This document shows, piece by piece, positions 1 to 6,130 of a DNA stretch of 7,062 bases. The translations under genes were made by a program, and so were the position numbers. The DNA lies in contig DHQV01000054.1 of NCBI GenBank assembly GCA_002408185.1, positions 1 through 7,062 on the forward strand. Reading direction: 5' to 3'. Under the pieces are notes generated by a model. It saw only the letters and a list, made by a program, of their open reading frames with translations, ran no database searches and was not told the DNA's origin. The stretch is from Deltaproteobacteria bacterium UBA5329 (GTDB taxonomy: Bacteria > Desulfobacterota > Syntrophorhabdia > Syntrophorhabdales > Syntrophorhabdaceae). Position 1 is the first letter of the stretch. The number at the start of each line of letters is the position of its first letter.

Positions 1-161
1 GATGATGTGGCACTCAACGCCTAGGTTCTGGGTTCAATAAAATAGTACAAGTCTCTTGATTGTCAGGGAGCTGTCGGTTAAAAAAATAGACAGGCAGGAA
101 TGAATCTTTTGCCAAGTATGTTTTTATATTTTGTCTTTTAACATAGAACCTGGAACAATTC

Positions 162-926
162 TTACAGATTCACCGCTATCCCCCTCCCCTTCAAATACTC
201 CTTCACCTGTCGTACCGTGAACGTACGGAAATGGAAGACGGATGCTGCGAGAAGGACATCTGCACCGCCTTTTACCACACCGTCATAAAAGTGTTCGAGT
301 GTACCTGCGCCGCCCGAGGCAATGACAGGCAGGGTCACGGCATCCGAAATGGCTTTAGTAAACTCCAAGTCATATCCCTTGAGGGTCCCGTCGCCGTCCA
401 TGCTGGTCGGTAATATCGTACCCGCGCCAAGGTCCTGACACTGTTTTGCCCATTCAACGGCATCTTTGCCGACAGGTGTTGTTCCGCCCGCAACAACAAG
501 TTCGAAGCCTGATGGAACTACCGGGTTGCGCCGGGCGTCGATCGCTATGACGACCGTGTCCTTTCCGAAACGCTCGGAGGCTTCCCTGACAAGGACCGGG
601 TTCTTTGCCGCGGCGCTGTTCATCGAAACCTTGGTCGCTCCGGCTTTAAGGACAAGCTCGATATCCTCCGCCGCATTTATCCCGCCTCCGACAGTCAAAG
701 GGATCGTGATGACGTTCGAGACTGCTTTAACCCACTCCAATCGGGTCTTGTGATTTTCGACCGTCGCCGCTATGTCGAGCATGGCCAGTTCATCGGCCCC
801 TTCTTTTTCATAATATGCTGCGTTCTCTACCGGATCGCCTGCATCCCGTATGTCGACAAAATGCACACCCTTCACGACGCGTCCGTTCTTCATGTCCAGA
901 CACGGCATTATTCTAATTGTTTTCAT
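162..926 (-). CDS. hisF: Imidazole glycerol phosphate synthase cyclase subunit HisF (variant gate)
   Basis: 254 aa, a full-length (beta/alpha)8-barrel of the HisF/HisA family. HisF condenses ammonia, delivered by the glutaminase HisH, with PRFAR to give imidazole glycerol phosphate and AICAR in the cytoplasm. Seen: catalytic D11 in RIMPCLDM and D130 in VIAIDARR, both at the numbers used for Thermotoga HisF; the phosphate-binding loops VGGGI (79-83) and ASGGAG (203-208); and the end motif AASVFHF (227-233). Of the four gate residues at the barrel base, R5, E46 and K99 are present. The fourth, usually Glu in GAGEILLTS, is Thr170, and the next conserved Leu is Pro173 (GAGTILPTSMDGDGT). The start is supported by AAGGAG at 932-937, 5 nt from ATG. 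No hisH, hisA or hisI lies in the window. It is the last gene of a minus-strand run, 47 bp after its neighbour. A HisF-like paralogue of another pathway (as in sugar amidation) is possible, but true HisF is more likely. Confidence 0.93.
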   Translation of the reverse strand: MKTIRIMPCLDMKNGRVVKGVHFVDIRDAGDPVENAAYYEKEGADELAMLDIAATVENHKTRLEWVKAVSNVITIPLTVGGGINAAEDIELVLKAGATKVSMNSAAAKNPVLVREASERFGKDTVVIAIDARRNPVVPSGFELVVAGGTTPVGKDAVEWAKQCQDLGAGTILPTSMDGDGTLKGYDLEFTKAISDAVTLPVIASGGAGTLEHFYDGVVKGGADVLLAASVFHFRTFTVRQVKEYLKGRGIAVNL

Positions 927-973
927 GTTTGCTCCTTTAAGCCCTTTATTCTATACCGCGCAGCACGTTTGGG

Positions 974-1510
974 TCATTTTTGGCATGCATCCTTCCATTC
1001 ATCGATCTGCCGTTTGAAAGACCGGCGGATCTCCGAAGATCCCTCCAGCCACTTCGGCCATGCTTCGACATTTGGCTCGACACTGTCTCCCTTTACACCG
1101 GCGGAAGCCAGCTCCATCAGGACCCGGCCCTTTATATGGGCCTTCGTTTTTTCGATTTCGTCCGCGAACGATCTTTCGATCTGTTTGAGCTGCCTGTACG
1201 ATCTCTCATCAATGACGAACCGTACGAACGAAAAAAGACGGTCGAGTGACGAGATATCTTCGGCGGTCTCAAATTCATCACCCAGAAGGTCGAGAACGAT
1301 CTTCTTTTTCGTTTCCTTGTCACATTTCAGGGCATCGAGCTGCTCTTCTGCTTCGACGTCATCAACCAGGCTTTCACGATACCGCCTGAATATGGACAAT
1401 ATGTTGGATGCCAGTTCCTTCATTGCCATGGACTGCTTCTCTTTTTCATCCATGACGAGGCCCTGCGTTCTTTCCATGGCCAGCTGAATAGCACTTTTTA
1501 TTTCAGCCAT
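974..1510 (-). CDS. Conserved hypothetical protein, charged and helical
   Basis: 178 aa of unknown function. It is rich in Lys, Glu, Asp and Arg, with few Pro or Gly until about residue 138, and looks almost wholly alpha-helical and soluble, with no signal peptide or membrane segment. Helical, possibly coiled-coil stretches lie around 20-60 and 100-130, and a second charged helix around 158-178. The only cysteines are C63 and C176, so there is no metal-binding cluster. The N-terminus (MAEIKSAIQLAMERT) resembles the opening of a group of short hypothetical proteins I recall from deltaproteobacteria; this is memory, not a search. Start: GGAGG at 1517-1521, inside the end of the upstream gene, is 6 nt from ATG, and only 2 nt separate the two genes, so translation is probably coupled to the gamma-CA/cupin gene. 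Position and coding character make it a real gene; no function can be assigned. Confidence 0.8.
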   Translation of the reverse strand: MAEIKSAIQLAMERTQGLVMDEKEKQSMAMKELASNILSIFRRYRESLVDDVEAEEQLDALKCDKETKKKIVLDLLGDEFETAEDISSLDRLFSFVRFVIDERSYRQLKQIERSFADEIEKTKAHIKGRVLMELASAGVKGDSVEPNVEAWPKWLEGSSEIRRSFKRQIDEWKDACQK

Positions 1511-1512
1511 GA

Positions 1513-2460
1513 CTATCCTCCAAGATCTACTTTGACCGAATCGGTCTTGTCATAGTATTGCGGGCTGTATTCGATGACGAGCGAGTCTTCTATACCATAA
1601 AAGCTATGCACAATACCCTTTGGAACATGGACCTTCATACCTTTTTCAAGTATCACTTTCCTTTCTCTGCCGGGGGGCACACCGGCAAAAACAGCCTGTA
1701 TCCTGCCACTGACGATGTAAAAGACCTCGCGTTTCTCCCTGTGATAGTGATTTCCGCGTGTCTGTCCTTTGCGCAACTCAAAAAATGCAAGGTGGCCGAT
1801 ATCCTCACGATACGAAATTTGAGCAAATTCGCCTTTTTCATCGACCCAGCGTTTCGCCCCGTCTATTTCCCGGGTCTCAGGAAGCCTCTCAATAATTATA
1901 TCATCAATGGCGCCTTCGACACCGCTCTTCGTCGTACCCTTTAAGGGGTTCATGCCCATCTCGATGTATTTCCCGGCCAGATCGACGTAAAGCTGCTTTC
2001 CCATCTTCCAGTATTCAACGTCTTTTTCAGCTACCTTCCTGATCGCGCGCGCAGGATTCCCTCCCGCTACAACCGCTTTTTCAATGGCCTGCCGCATCTT
2101 TACAACTGCCCCTTCGGCGACGATACTTCCGTCCCCTATTTCACTGTAGATGCTCAATATCGAACCCATGCCAATCACTGCAAGATCACCTATCCGGGCG
2201 GCATGTATGATCGCTCCATGACCGATCGTGACGCCTGTACCGATCCAGCAGTATTGGTCGGGAGGAGCATGGATGACGACCCCTTCCTCGACAGCCGTAC
2301 TGTTACCTATCACTATAGAGCCGTAATCGCCCCGGAGGATGGCGCCGTGGCCTATATAGCAATTATCACCTATCCTGACATCCCCGATGACCTGCGCAGT
2401 TTCGCTAACATATGACCCCTGACCGACGCATGGATACCTTCCGTTATATTCGTAGAGCAT
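1513..2460 (-). CDS. Gamma-carbonic anhydrase-like (left-handed beta-helix) / cupin fusion protein
   Basis: 315 aa with two metal-binding domains. Residues about 10-145 are a hexapeptide-repeat left-handed beta-helix like gamma-carbonic anhydrases and the YrdA/PaaY/CaiE group, ending in the typical AGGNPARAIR (132-141). The three zinc histidines are in place (H64 in VVIHA, H81 and H86 in IGHGAIIHA), as are R43 and D45 (LRGDYGSI). After a helical linker (about 142-200) comes a cupin. Its motif 1 fits G-X5-HXH-X4-E-X6-G exactly (G232, H238, H240, E245, G252); motif 2 has G274, P280, G282 and H285, with Gly instead of the usual Asn at 289. The cupin resembles those on capsule/sugar-nucleotide enzymes (TRGNHYHREK). 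GGAG lies 6 nt before ATG. Usual gamma-CA proteins are about 170-200 aa, so the cupin is an added module. It may be a CO2/bicarbonate enzyme, a CoA-linked acyltransferase relative, or a sugar-modifying enzyme; substrate unknown. Confidence 0.88.
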   Translation of the reverse strand: MLYEYNGRYPCVGQGSYVSETAQVIGDVRIGDNCYIGHGAILRGDYGSIVIGNSTAVEEGVVIHAPPDQYCWIGTGVTIGHGAIIHAARIGDLAVIGMGSILSIYSEIGDGSIVAEGAVVKMRQAIEKAVVAGGNPARAIRKVAEKDVEYWKMGKQLYVDLAGKYIEMGMNPLKGTTKSGVEGAIDDIIIERLPETREIDGAKRWVDEKGEFAQISYREDIGHLAFFELRKGQTRGNHYHREKREVFYIVSGRIQAVFAGVPPGRERKVILEKGMKVHVPKGIVHSFYGIEDSLVIEYSPQYYDKTDSVKVDLGG

Positions 2461-2491
2461 ATTTTTCTCCGACCGCTAAAAGCTTGAGGCC

Positions 2492-3268
2492 TTATTTGTT
2501 CTTTGCAGGGGTGTCAGCGCCTTTCGGGTCCTCGGCCGGCTTTGCGGCCTCGATCCCGAGAGCGGCCTGCATTGCTGGGAAATTGGCGCCAACCACCAGA
2601 TCCTTTCCATTTATAATGAACATCGGGGTACCGTTCACACCAATGCGGGCCCCTATTTCTTTATGGAGGGCGAGCCGATCGGCCGCTTCCTGTTTCTTGC
2701 AAACCGTGTATTTCTGGGTGTCGAGCCTGCCTTTCATGGCGTCCTCGTAACCCTTGCCCATGTCCGATGAACAAAAAATGTATTTTATCTTGTTCTCGGC
2801 GTCTTTATGAGATGGCAGGGGAAAAAAGAACACGTAGCGCGTTATGTCCTTGACAGTTTCGAGAAATGCGGCGGCACGGCGGCAGTACGGACAATCAGGG
2901 TCGGTAAATTCAATGATCGTCTGTTTTCCGCTGCCGATCCTGACGGCCTTGTCGAGCGGGATCTTCTTGACATTGTTCACAAGCAACTGCCCTTTTTGTT
3001 CATCTGTCAGGCTCCTGCCTGTTTTGTCTACGATCTCTCCGACAAAAAGAAGGTCGTTTTCCGGGAAAAAATAGATCAGATCGGCCCCTTTTGAAACTTC
3101 ATAAATACCTTTAACCGGGCCTGGCTTGATAGAATCATAAGGTACATTGGGAAACGCTTTTTTAAATGCCTGCTCAGCCTGTACCGACCCATCACTCAAT
3201 CCGGTACTTGCAAAGATAAGAAGAAAGGCCACAACAGAACATATGGTACACAGCAAATTCTTTTTCAT
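2492..3268 (-). CDS. dsbC: DsbC/DsbG-type periplasmic thiol:disulfide interchange protein
   Basis: 258 aa. Expected role: isomerising wrong disulfide bonds in the periplasm, kept reduced by a DsbD-type membrane partner that is not in this window. An N-terminal signal peptide is clear (KK at 2-3, hydrophobic 5-21, likely cut near residues 21-27). Residues about 28-100 match the DsbC dimerisation domain (IKPGPVKGIYEV, then FVGEIVDKTGRSLT). Residues about 112-240 are the thioredoxin fold with active site C126-P-Y-C129 (FTDPDCPYCRR), the DsbG rather than the DsbC (CGYC) version, and the cis-Pro loop GTPMF (213-217, P215). C166 and C190 sit where DsbC has its structural disulfide. The tail from about 241 is Ala/Pro/Lys/Asp-rich and probably disordered. 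ATG has GGAGG at 3273-3277, 4 nt away. It leads the four-gene run toward hisF, 31 bp before the gamma-CA/cupin gene. DsbG is an alternative name. Confidence 0.9.
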   Translation of the reverse strand: MKKNLLCTICSVVAFLLIFASTGLSDGSVQAEQAFKKAFPNVPYDSIKPGPVKGIYEVSKGADLIYFFPENDLLFVGEIVDKTGRSLTDEQKGQLLVNNVKKIPLDKAVRIGSGKQTIIEFTDPDCPYCRRAAAFLETVKDITRYVFFFPLPSHKDAENKIKYIFCSSDMGKGYEDAMKGRLDTQKYTVCKKQEAADRLALHKEIGARIGVNGTPMFIINGKDLVVGANFPAMQAALGIEAAKPAEDPKGADTPAKNK

Positions 3269-3297
3269 CGATCCTCCATTGGTAATTCAATGGTGCA

Positions 3298-3306
3298 AAT
3301 ATAACA
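3298..3306 (-). promoter_or_regulatory. Possible extended -10 promoter for the dsbC-hisF run
   Basis: On the minus strand the gap upstream of the dsbC-like gene contains TGTTATATT, which fits an extended -10 element (TGn followed by a hexamer differing from TATAAT at one base). No good -35 hexamer sits at the right distance, which extended -10 promoters can tolerate. The site is about 30 bp before the ATG. This is inference from a short motif only; the run could equally be read through from the phosphatase gene. Confidence 0.28.
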
Positions 3307-3375
3307 TCGACGGGCAGACAATTCCATGAATAAATTCGGGCCACAAGGGTGGGAAAAAACGAAGCGAGGCCTGTT

Positions 3376-4029
3376 TTACCGGCCGTCAGCAGTGATGTTC
3401 AGTACTCCCCGTATATCCTCAAAAATGTGATCGGCACCTGCACGGGCAAAGTCGGACCGGGAGCACCTGCCTGAAAGCACGCCAGCCGTAACGGCGCCCA
3501 AGGCCCGTCCGGCGGCAATGTCTGTGGGGTGGTCGCCCACGATGACCGCATCTGAGGGTGACACTTTCAGTGCTTCCAATGCCATGCGAAGCTGATGGGG
3601 ATCAGGTTTGACATGCCGGGTGTCGTCACGTGTCACGACAACATCTATCAATGTATAAAGGTCGGGGAAAATGGTCAGGATAACCTTCGTTGACGACCTG
3701 GTTATGATCCCGATACGGATATTATGTTCTTTGAGATTAGCTATAACATCACGCGTATAGGAATATAATTCCTTATTGCGGCATGCTTCTGTCTCGAGCC
3801 TGTCAAGCTCACTGAACGCCCTGTCCCGAAAACCAGGCGCGCCTTGATTGATCTCGTCTTCGATGGCATGGATCATTTCAAGTATATACTGGTCCTTTTG
3901 CGCATCGATAACATGCGGATCGACATATTCCCTGGCCATCTCCTCGACCCTGGAGCGCAGGAGCGAAAAATCGAGCGTGAGCGGCGTAAGGGTGCCATCG
4001 AAATCGAAAATAACAGCGCGAACGGGCAT
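3376..4029 (-). CDS. HAD-family phosphatase, phosphoglycolate-phosphatase-like
   Basis: 217 aa from the preferred ATG at 4027-4029 (residues below are counted from that Met). A Gph/PGP-type HAD phosphatase with a helical cap (about 20-90). All four HAD motifs are visible: nucleophile and acid/base D9 and D11 in FDFDGTL; Thr110 in GIITRSS; Lys141 in HVKPDP; and acidic GDHPTD (D166, D170). The spacing and VKPDP fit enzymes acting on small phosphate esters such as 2-phosphoglycolate, but the cap rather than the motifs sets the substrate, so this is not proven. An in-frame GTG at 4057-4059 directly follows the aminotransferase stop (TAAGTG) and would add 10 residues. Neither start has a good ribosome binding site. 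The ATG is chosen because homologues start just before the IFDFDGT strand. Translation is probably coupled to the upstream gene. It ends 107 bp before the dsbC-like gene. Confidence 0.88.
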   Translation of the reverse strand: MPVRAVIFDFDGTLTPLTLDFSLLRSRVEEMAREYVDPHVIDAQKDQYILEMIHAIEDEINQGAPGFRDRAFSELDRLETEACRNKELYSYTRDVIANLKEHNIRIGIITRSSTKVILTIFPDLYTLIDVVVTRDDTRHVKPDPHQLRMALEALKVSPSDAVIVGDHPTDIAAGRALGAVTAGVLSGRCSRSDFARAGADHIFEDIRGVLNITADGR

Positions 4030-4059
4030 TGAAGACCGGTTGTTATACCCTGAAAGCAC

Positions 4060-5199
4060 TTACAGGTCTTTAAGGCAATTTACCGCGGCGGCAACTCCGG
4101 CTCCTAAAGGAAAACTGTATCCGAGGTCGTTCAAGGTGAATTCTATAGCGGCCACGGCCGTTATGACATCATATTTATCCGCGTAGCCAAGCGTCGCCAG
4201 ACGGAAGATGCGCCCTTTAAGGAAATCCTGTCCGCCCGCACCCGTCACACCGTATTTTTTCCACAGCGTTTTATAAATCGCCTGCCCGTCTATCCCTTCT
4301 GGCGCGCATATTGCGGTAACGGCTGGGGACGGGTTTTTTGAAAAGATCTCGAGGCCGATGGCCACGACGCCCTCCCGGGTAGCCCTCGCCAGCATGTCGC
4401 TGCGGCGGTAGACATTTTCAAGCCCCTCTTCCTTAAGGATCCTGAGAGATTCTCTCAACCCCGTTATCAGTGAAATGGCCGGGGTAAAGTTTGTTTGGTT
4501 CTTTTTCAGGTTCTCACGTTCCTTGGCCCAGTTGAAATAAAATTTGGGTATTTTCGAAGATTTGTTCATCTCCCATGCCTTATCGCTAACCCCGGCAAAT
4601 GCCAATCCAGGAGGAAGCATCAAAGCCTTTTGCGATCCACCGATAAGGATATCGATCCCCCATTCATCCATCGGCAAAGGCAGGACCCCAACCCCGGTAA
4701 TACCATCGACGACCATCAATGTGCCGGGATAATTCCTGACGATCTGCGCAATTTCCCTCGTAGGGAATATAGTTCCTGTCGATGTCTCCGTTGCTTGCGT
4801 GTAAACGGCCTTTGCATCGGGATTTGCCTCGAGGGCCTCTGCGATGGCTGACGGATCCAGCTTGTCACCCCAGGGAAGATCGATATTTATCGATACAACA
4901 CCATATGCCCCGCATATCTCCGCCCAGCGTTCCCCAAACTTTCCGCTCCGGACGACTATTGCCTTGTCTCCCGGCGAAAGCATATTCGTAACTGCGCCTT
5001 CCATGGCCCCCGTGCCCGACGACGCAAATATCAGGACCTCGTTCCGGGTGCCGAAGAGAAATTTAAGGCCAGTTCTCACCTTTTCCACCACCGTCTCGAA
5101 CACGGGGTTTCTGTGATGGATCATTGGTTCGGCCATTTTCAAAAGTACTTCGGGAGGGATCTGGGTTGGTCCCGGGGCTAGCAAATACCGTTTCTGCAT
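4060..5199 (-). CDS. Class V PLP-dependent aminotransferase (alanine-glyoxylate / serine-pyruvate type)
   Basis: 379 aa from ATG at 5197-5199. Fold type I PLP enzyme of the alanine/serine-glyoxylate and archaeal-type aspartate aminotransferase group; cytoplasmic. Counted from this Met: N-terminal LLAPGPTQIPPEVL; ASSGTGAMEG (59-68), which binds the cofactor phosphate; D165 in VVDGITG, contacting the pyridine nitrogen; Schiff-base K191 in GGSQKALMLPPGL; and R333 in GRIFRLATLGYADKYD, the usual substrate-carboxylate arginine. Length is normal for the family. A TTG two codons upstream (5203-5205) is rejected because AGGAG would lie 1 nt from it, whereas it lies 7 nt from the ATG. It is followed at once by the HAD phosphatase gene; the pair suggests C2 (glycolate/glyoxylate-to-glycine) metabolism or serine/glycine supply, which is inference. 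Amino donor and acceptor cannot be read from sequence. It is not a cysteine desulfurase, since the SQK context and missing catalytic-Cys loop exclude that. Confidence 0.9.
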   Translation of the reverse strand: MQKRYLLAPGPTQIPPEVLLKMAEPMIHHRNPVFETVVEKVRTGLKFLFGTRNEVLIFASSGTGAMEGAVTNMLSPGDKAIVVRSGKFGERWAEICGAYGVVSINIDLPWGDKLDPSAIAEALEANPDAKAVYTQATETSTGTIFPTREIAQIVRNYPGTLMVVDGITGVGVLPLPMDEWGIDILIGGSQKALMLPPGLAFAGVSDKAWEMNKSSKIPKFYFNWAKERENLKKNQTNFTPAISLITGLRESLRILKEEGLENVYRRSDMLARATREGVVAIGLEIFSKNPSPAVTAICAPEGIDGQAIYKTLWKKYGVTGAGGQDFLKGRIFRLATLGYADKYDVITAVAAIEFTLNDLGYSFPLGAGVAAAVNCLKDL

Positions 5200-5226
5200 T
5201 CTCAATCTCCTGAATTTTAATGCTAG

Positions 5227-5256
5227 TTTCTAACAAATTCGCCTCAAAACCGTCAA
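5227..5256 (-). promoter_or_regulatory. Predicted sigma70-type promoter for the aminotransferase unit
   Basis: Minus strand: TTGACG (complement of 5251-5256, five of six consensus bases), an 18-nt spacer, then TAGAAA (complement of 5227-5232, four of six). It lies just upstream of the AGGAG ribosome binding site of the aminotransferase gene, in the only sizeable gap before that gene. The hexamers are seen; promoter activity is inferred. Confidence 0.45.
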
Positions 5257-5267
5257 GTAAAATGAAT

Positions 5268-5296
5268 TATACAACACGACCTGTTTGTGCTATATT
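5268..5296 (+). promoter_or_regulatory. Predicted sigma70-type promoter for the iscU-yjbQ operon
   Basis: Plus strand: TATACA at 5268-5273 (four of six -35 bases), a 17-nt spacer, then TATATT at 5291-5296 (five of six -10 bases). It lies 42 bp before the scaffold gene start and back to back with the leftward promoter, so a regulator binding between about 5227 and 5300 could affect both. No clear IscR-type operator was recognised. Confidence 0.45.
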
Positions 5297-5338
5297 CAAA
5301 TAAGTTAATTCGGTCCCATTGGAAAGGAGAAACCAGGA

Positions 5339-5725
5339 ATGGCCCAAGGTTCATATAGTGATATTGTTATCGATCATTTTGAAAATCCCCGAAACACGGG
5401 AGAGATCCCGGCAGCGGACGGGGAGGCCGAGGTCGGGAACCCAACATGCGGCGACGTTACGAAAATATTTCTCAAGATCGAAGACGGCCGTATCGTTGAC
5501 GTTAAGTTTAAGACGTTCGGCTGTGCGGCAGCCATTGCATCGGCGAGCATGACAACCGAGCTGATAAAGGGCAAGACACTCGACGACGCTCTTAAGGTAA
5601 CGAATGAACTGGTGGCCAAAGAACTCGGCGGACTTCCGGCGGCAAAACTGCACTGTTCCGTCATGGCGGAAGAGGCGTTGCAGGCTGCCATCGAAGATTA
5701 CAAAAAGAAAAGCGGAGCAAAATAA
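5339..5725 (+). CDS. iscU: IscU/NifU-type iron-sulfur cluster assembly scaffold protein
   Basis: 128 aa, a single IscU domain with no C-terminal NifU extension. It holds a transient Fe-S cluster, receives sulfur from a cysteine desulfurase, and passes the cluster to target proteins in the cytoplasm. All ligands are present: C37 and D39 in NPTCGD, C62 in FGCAAAIASAS, and H105 with C106 in KLHCSVMAEEAL. The N-terminal SDIVIDHFENPRNTGEI is typical. The HscA-binding motif LPPVK of Isc-type IscU is LPAAK here (99-103), so dependence on HscA/HscB is doubtful. AGGAG at 5325-5329 is 9 nt from ATG. It is the first gene of a rightward run of three. No desulfurase, iscA, hscBA or ferredoxin gene is in the window, so it appears as an orphan scaffold. 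The name iscU is used for the domain; NifU-like is equally correct. Confidence 0.93.
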   Translation: MAQGSYSDIVIDHFENPRNTGEIPAADGEAEVGNPTCGDVTKIFLKIEDGRIVDVKFKTFGCAAAIASASMTTELIKGKTLDDALKVTNELVAKELGGLPAAKLHCSVMAEEALQAAIEDYKKKSGAK

Positions 5726-5729
5726 TCTC

Positions 5730-6113
5730 ATGCCCGAATTTTCCATCAGATCATCGAAAAAGATCGAGGCGGTCAACATTACCGGTCAGGTCATGAACGC
5801 GGTCAGGGGACAGGCGGGAAAATTGCTTCACGTTTATACCCCGCACACCACCTGCGGCATAATCATTAATGAAGACGCGGATCCCGATGTCATGCGCGAC
5901 ATCATCGAGAGATTTGCAAAGCTTGCCCCGGCGGATCACCCATATCGCCACAGGGAAGGCAATTCCGATGCCCATATCAAGGCGTCTCTTACCGGCGCTT
6001 CGGTCAGCATCCCTTTTGCAGGCACATCGCCCACCCTAGGAACGTGGCAGGGTATTTTCTTGATGGAATTTGACGGGCCGCGGGAACGCAGGATAATAGT
6101 GTCCGTGATCTAG
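5730..6113 (+). CDS. yjbQ: YjbQ / UPF0047 family protein
   Basis: 127 aa from ATG at 5730, near the usual length of this family (about 130-140). Seen family signatures in order: HTTCGIIINEDADPDV (39-54), HREGNSDAHIKASLTG (74-89) with H74 and H82, then a Pro at 95, and GTWQGIFLMEFDGPRERR (104-121). The conserved histidines form a likely metal site. Members have been linked to a weak thiamine-phosphate synthase activity, but the physiological role is unsettled. The start is chosen because homology begins here and the scaffold gene stops 4 bp upstream; a longer reading in the same frame from 5604 would only overlap that gene. There is no strong ribosome binding site (GGAG is about 13 nt away), so translation is probably coupled to the scaffold gene. 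Cytoplasmic, with no signal peptide. Confidence 0.92.
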   Translation: MPEFSIRSSKKIEAVNITGQVMNAVRGQAGKLLHVYTPHTTCGIIINEDADPDVMRDIIERFAKLAPADHPYRHREGNSDAHIKASLTGASVSIPFAGTSPTLGTWQGIFLMEFDGPRERRIIVSVI

Positions 6114-6130
6114 CACCTGGAGGAAATTAG

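Noticed and set aside
9..24. TGGCAC resembling the -24 half of a sigma54 promoter
   Set aside because: The -12 half (TTGC with correct spacing) is absent: GCCT occupies that position, and no gene follows on the plus strand.
1..161. Possible terminator, RNA or partial gene left of hisF
   Set aside because: All six frames are soon stopped. A T7 run exists on the minus strand, but only a four-pair stem with a long loop precedes it. No tRNA-like fold was found.
750..1487. Long plus-strand frame of 245 codons
   Set aside because: It is antisense to hisF and to the 178-aa gene, rich in Ser/Arg/Phe with no family resemblance, and has no ribosome binding site. It is a shadow of the minus-strand genes.
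3350..3395. Terminator after the phosphatase gene (GGCC/GGCC stem, then a T6 run on the minus strand)
   Set aside because: The stem is only four pairs, and the T-run starts about eight bases after it, which is too weak to call.
4060..5199. Class V aminotransferase as the cysteine desulfurase partner of the Fe-S scaffold
   Set aside because: Same fold superfamily, but the SQKALMLPPGL lysine context and FRLATLGY end motif are those of alanine/serine-glyoxylate enzymes, there is no catalytic-Cys loop, and it is transcribed away from the scaffold gene.
5604..5729. Longer N-terminus for YjbQ
   Set aside because: The 42 extra codons lie entirely in the scaffold gene in another frame and resemble no family sequence; the ATG at 5730 fits the family start.
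5351..5779. Minus-strand frame of 142 codons under the scaffold gene
   Set aside because: The plus-strand frame has all IscU ligands and a good ribosome binding site; the antisense frame shows no recognisable protein.
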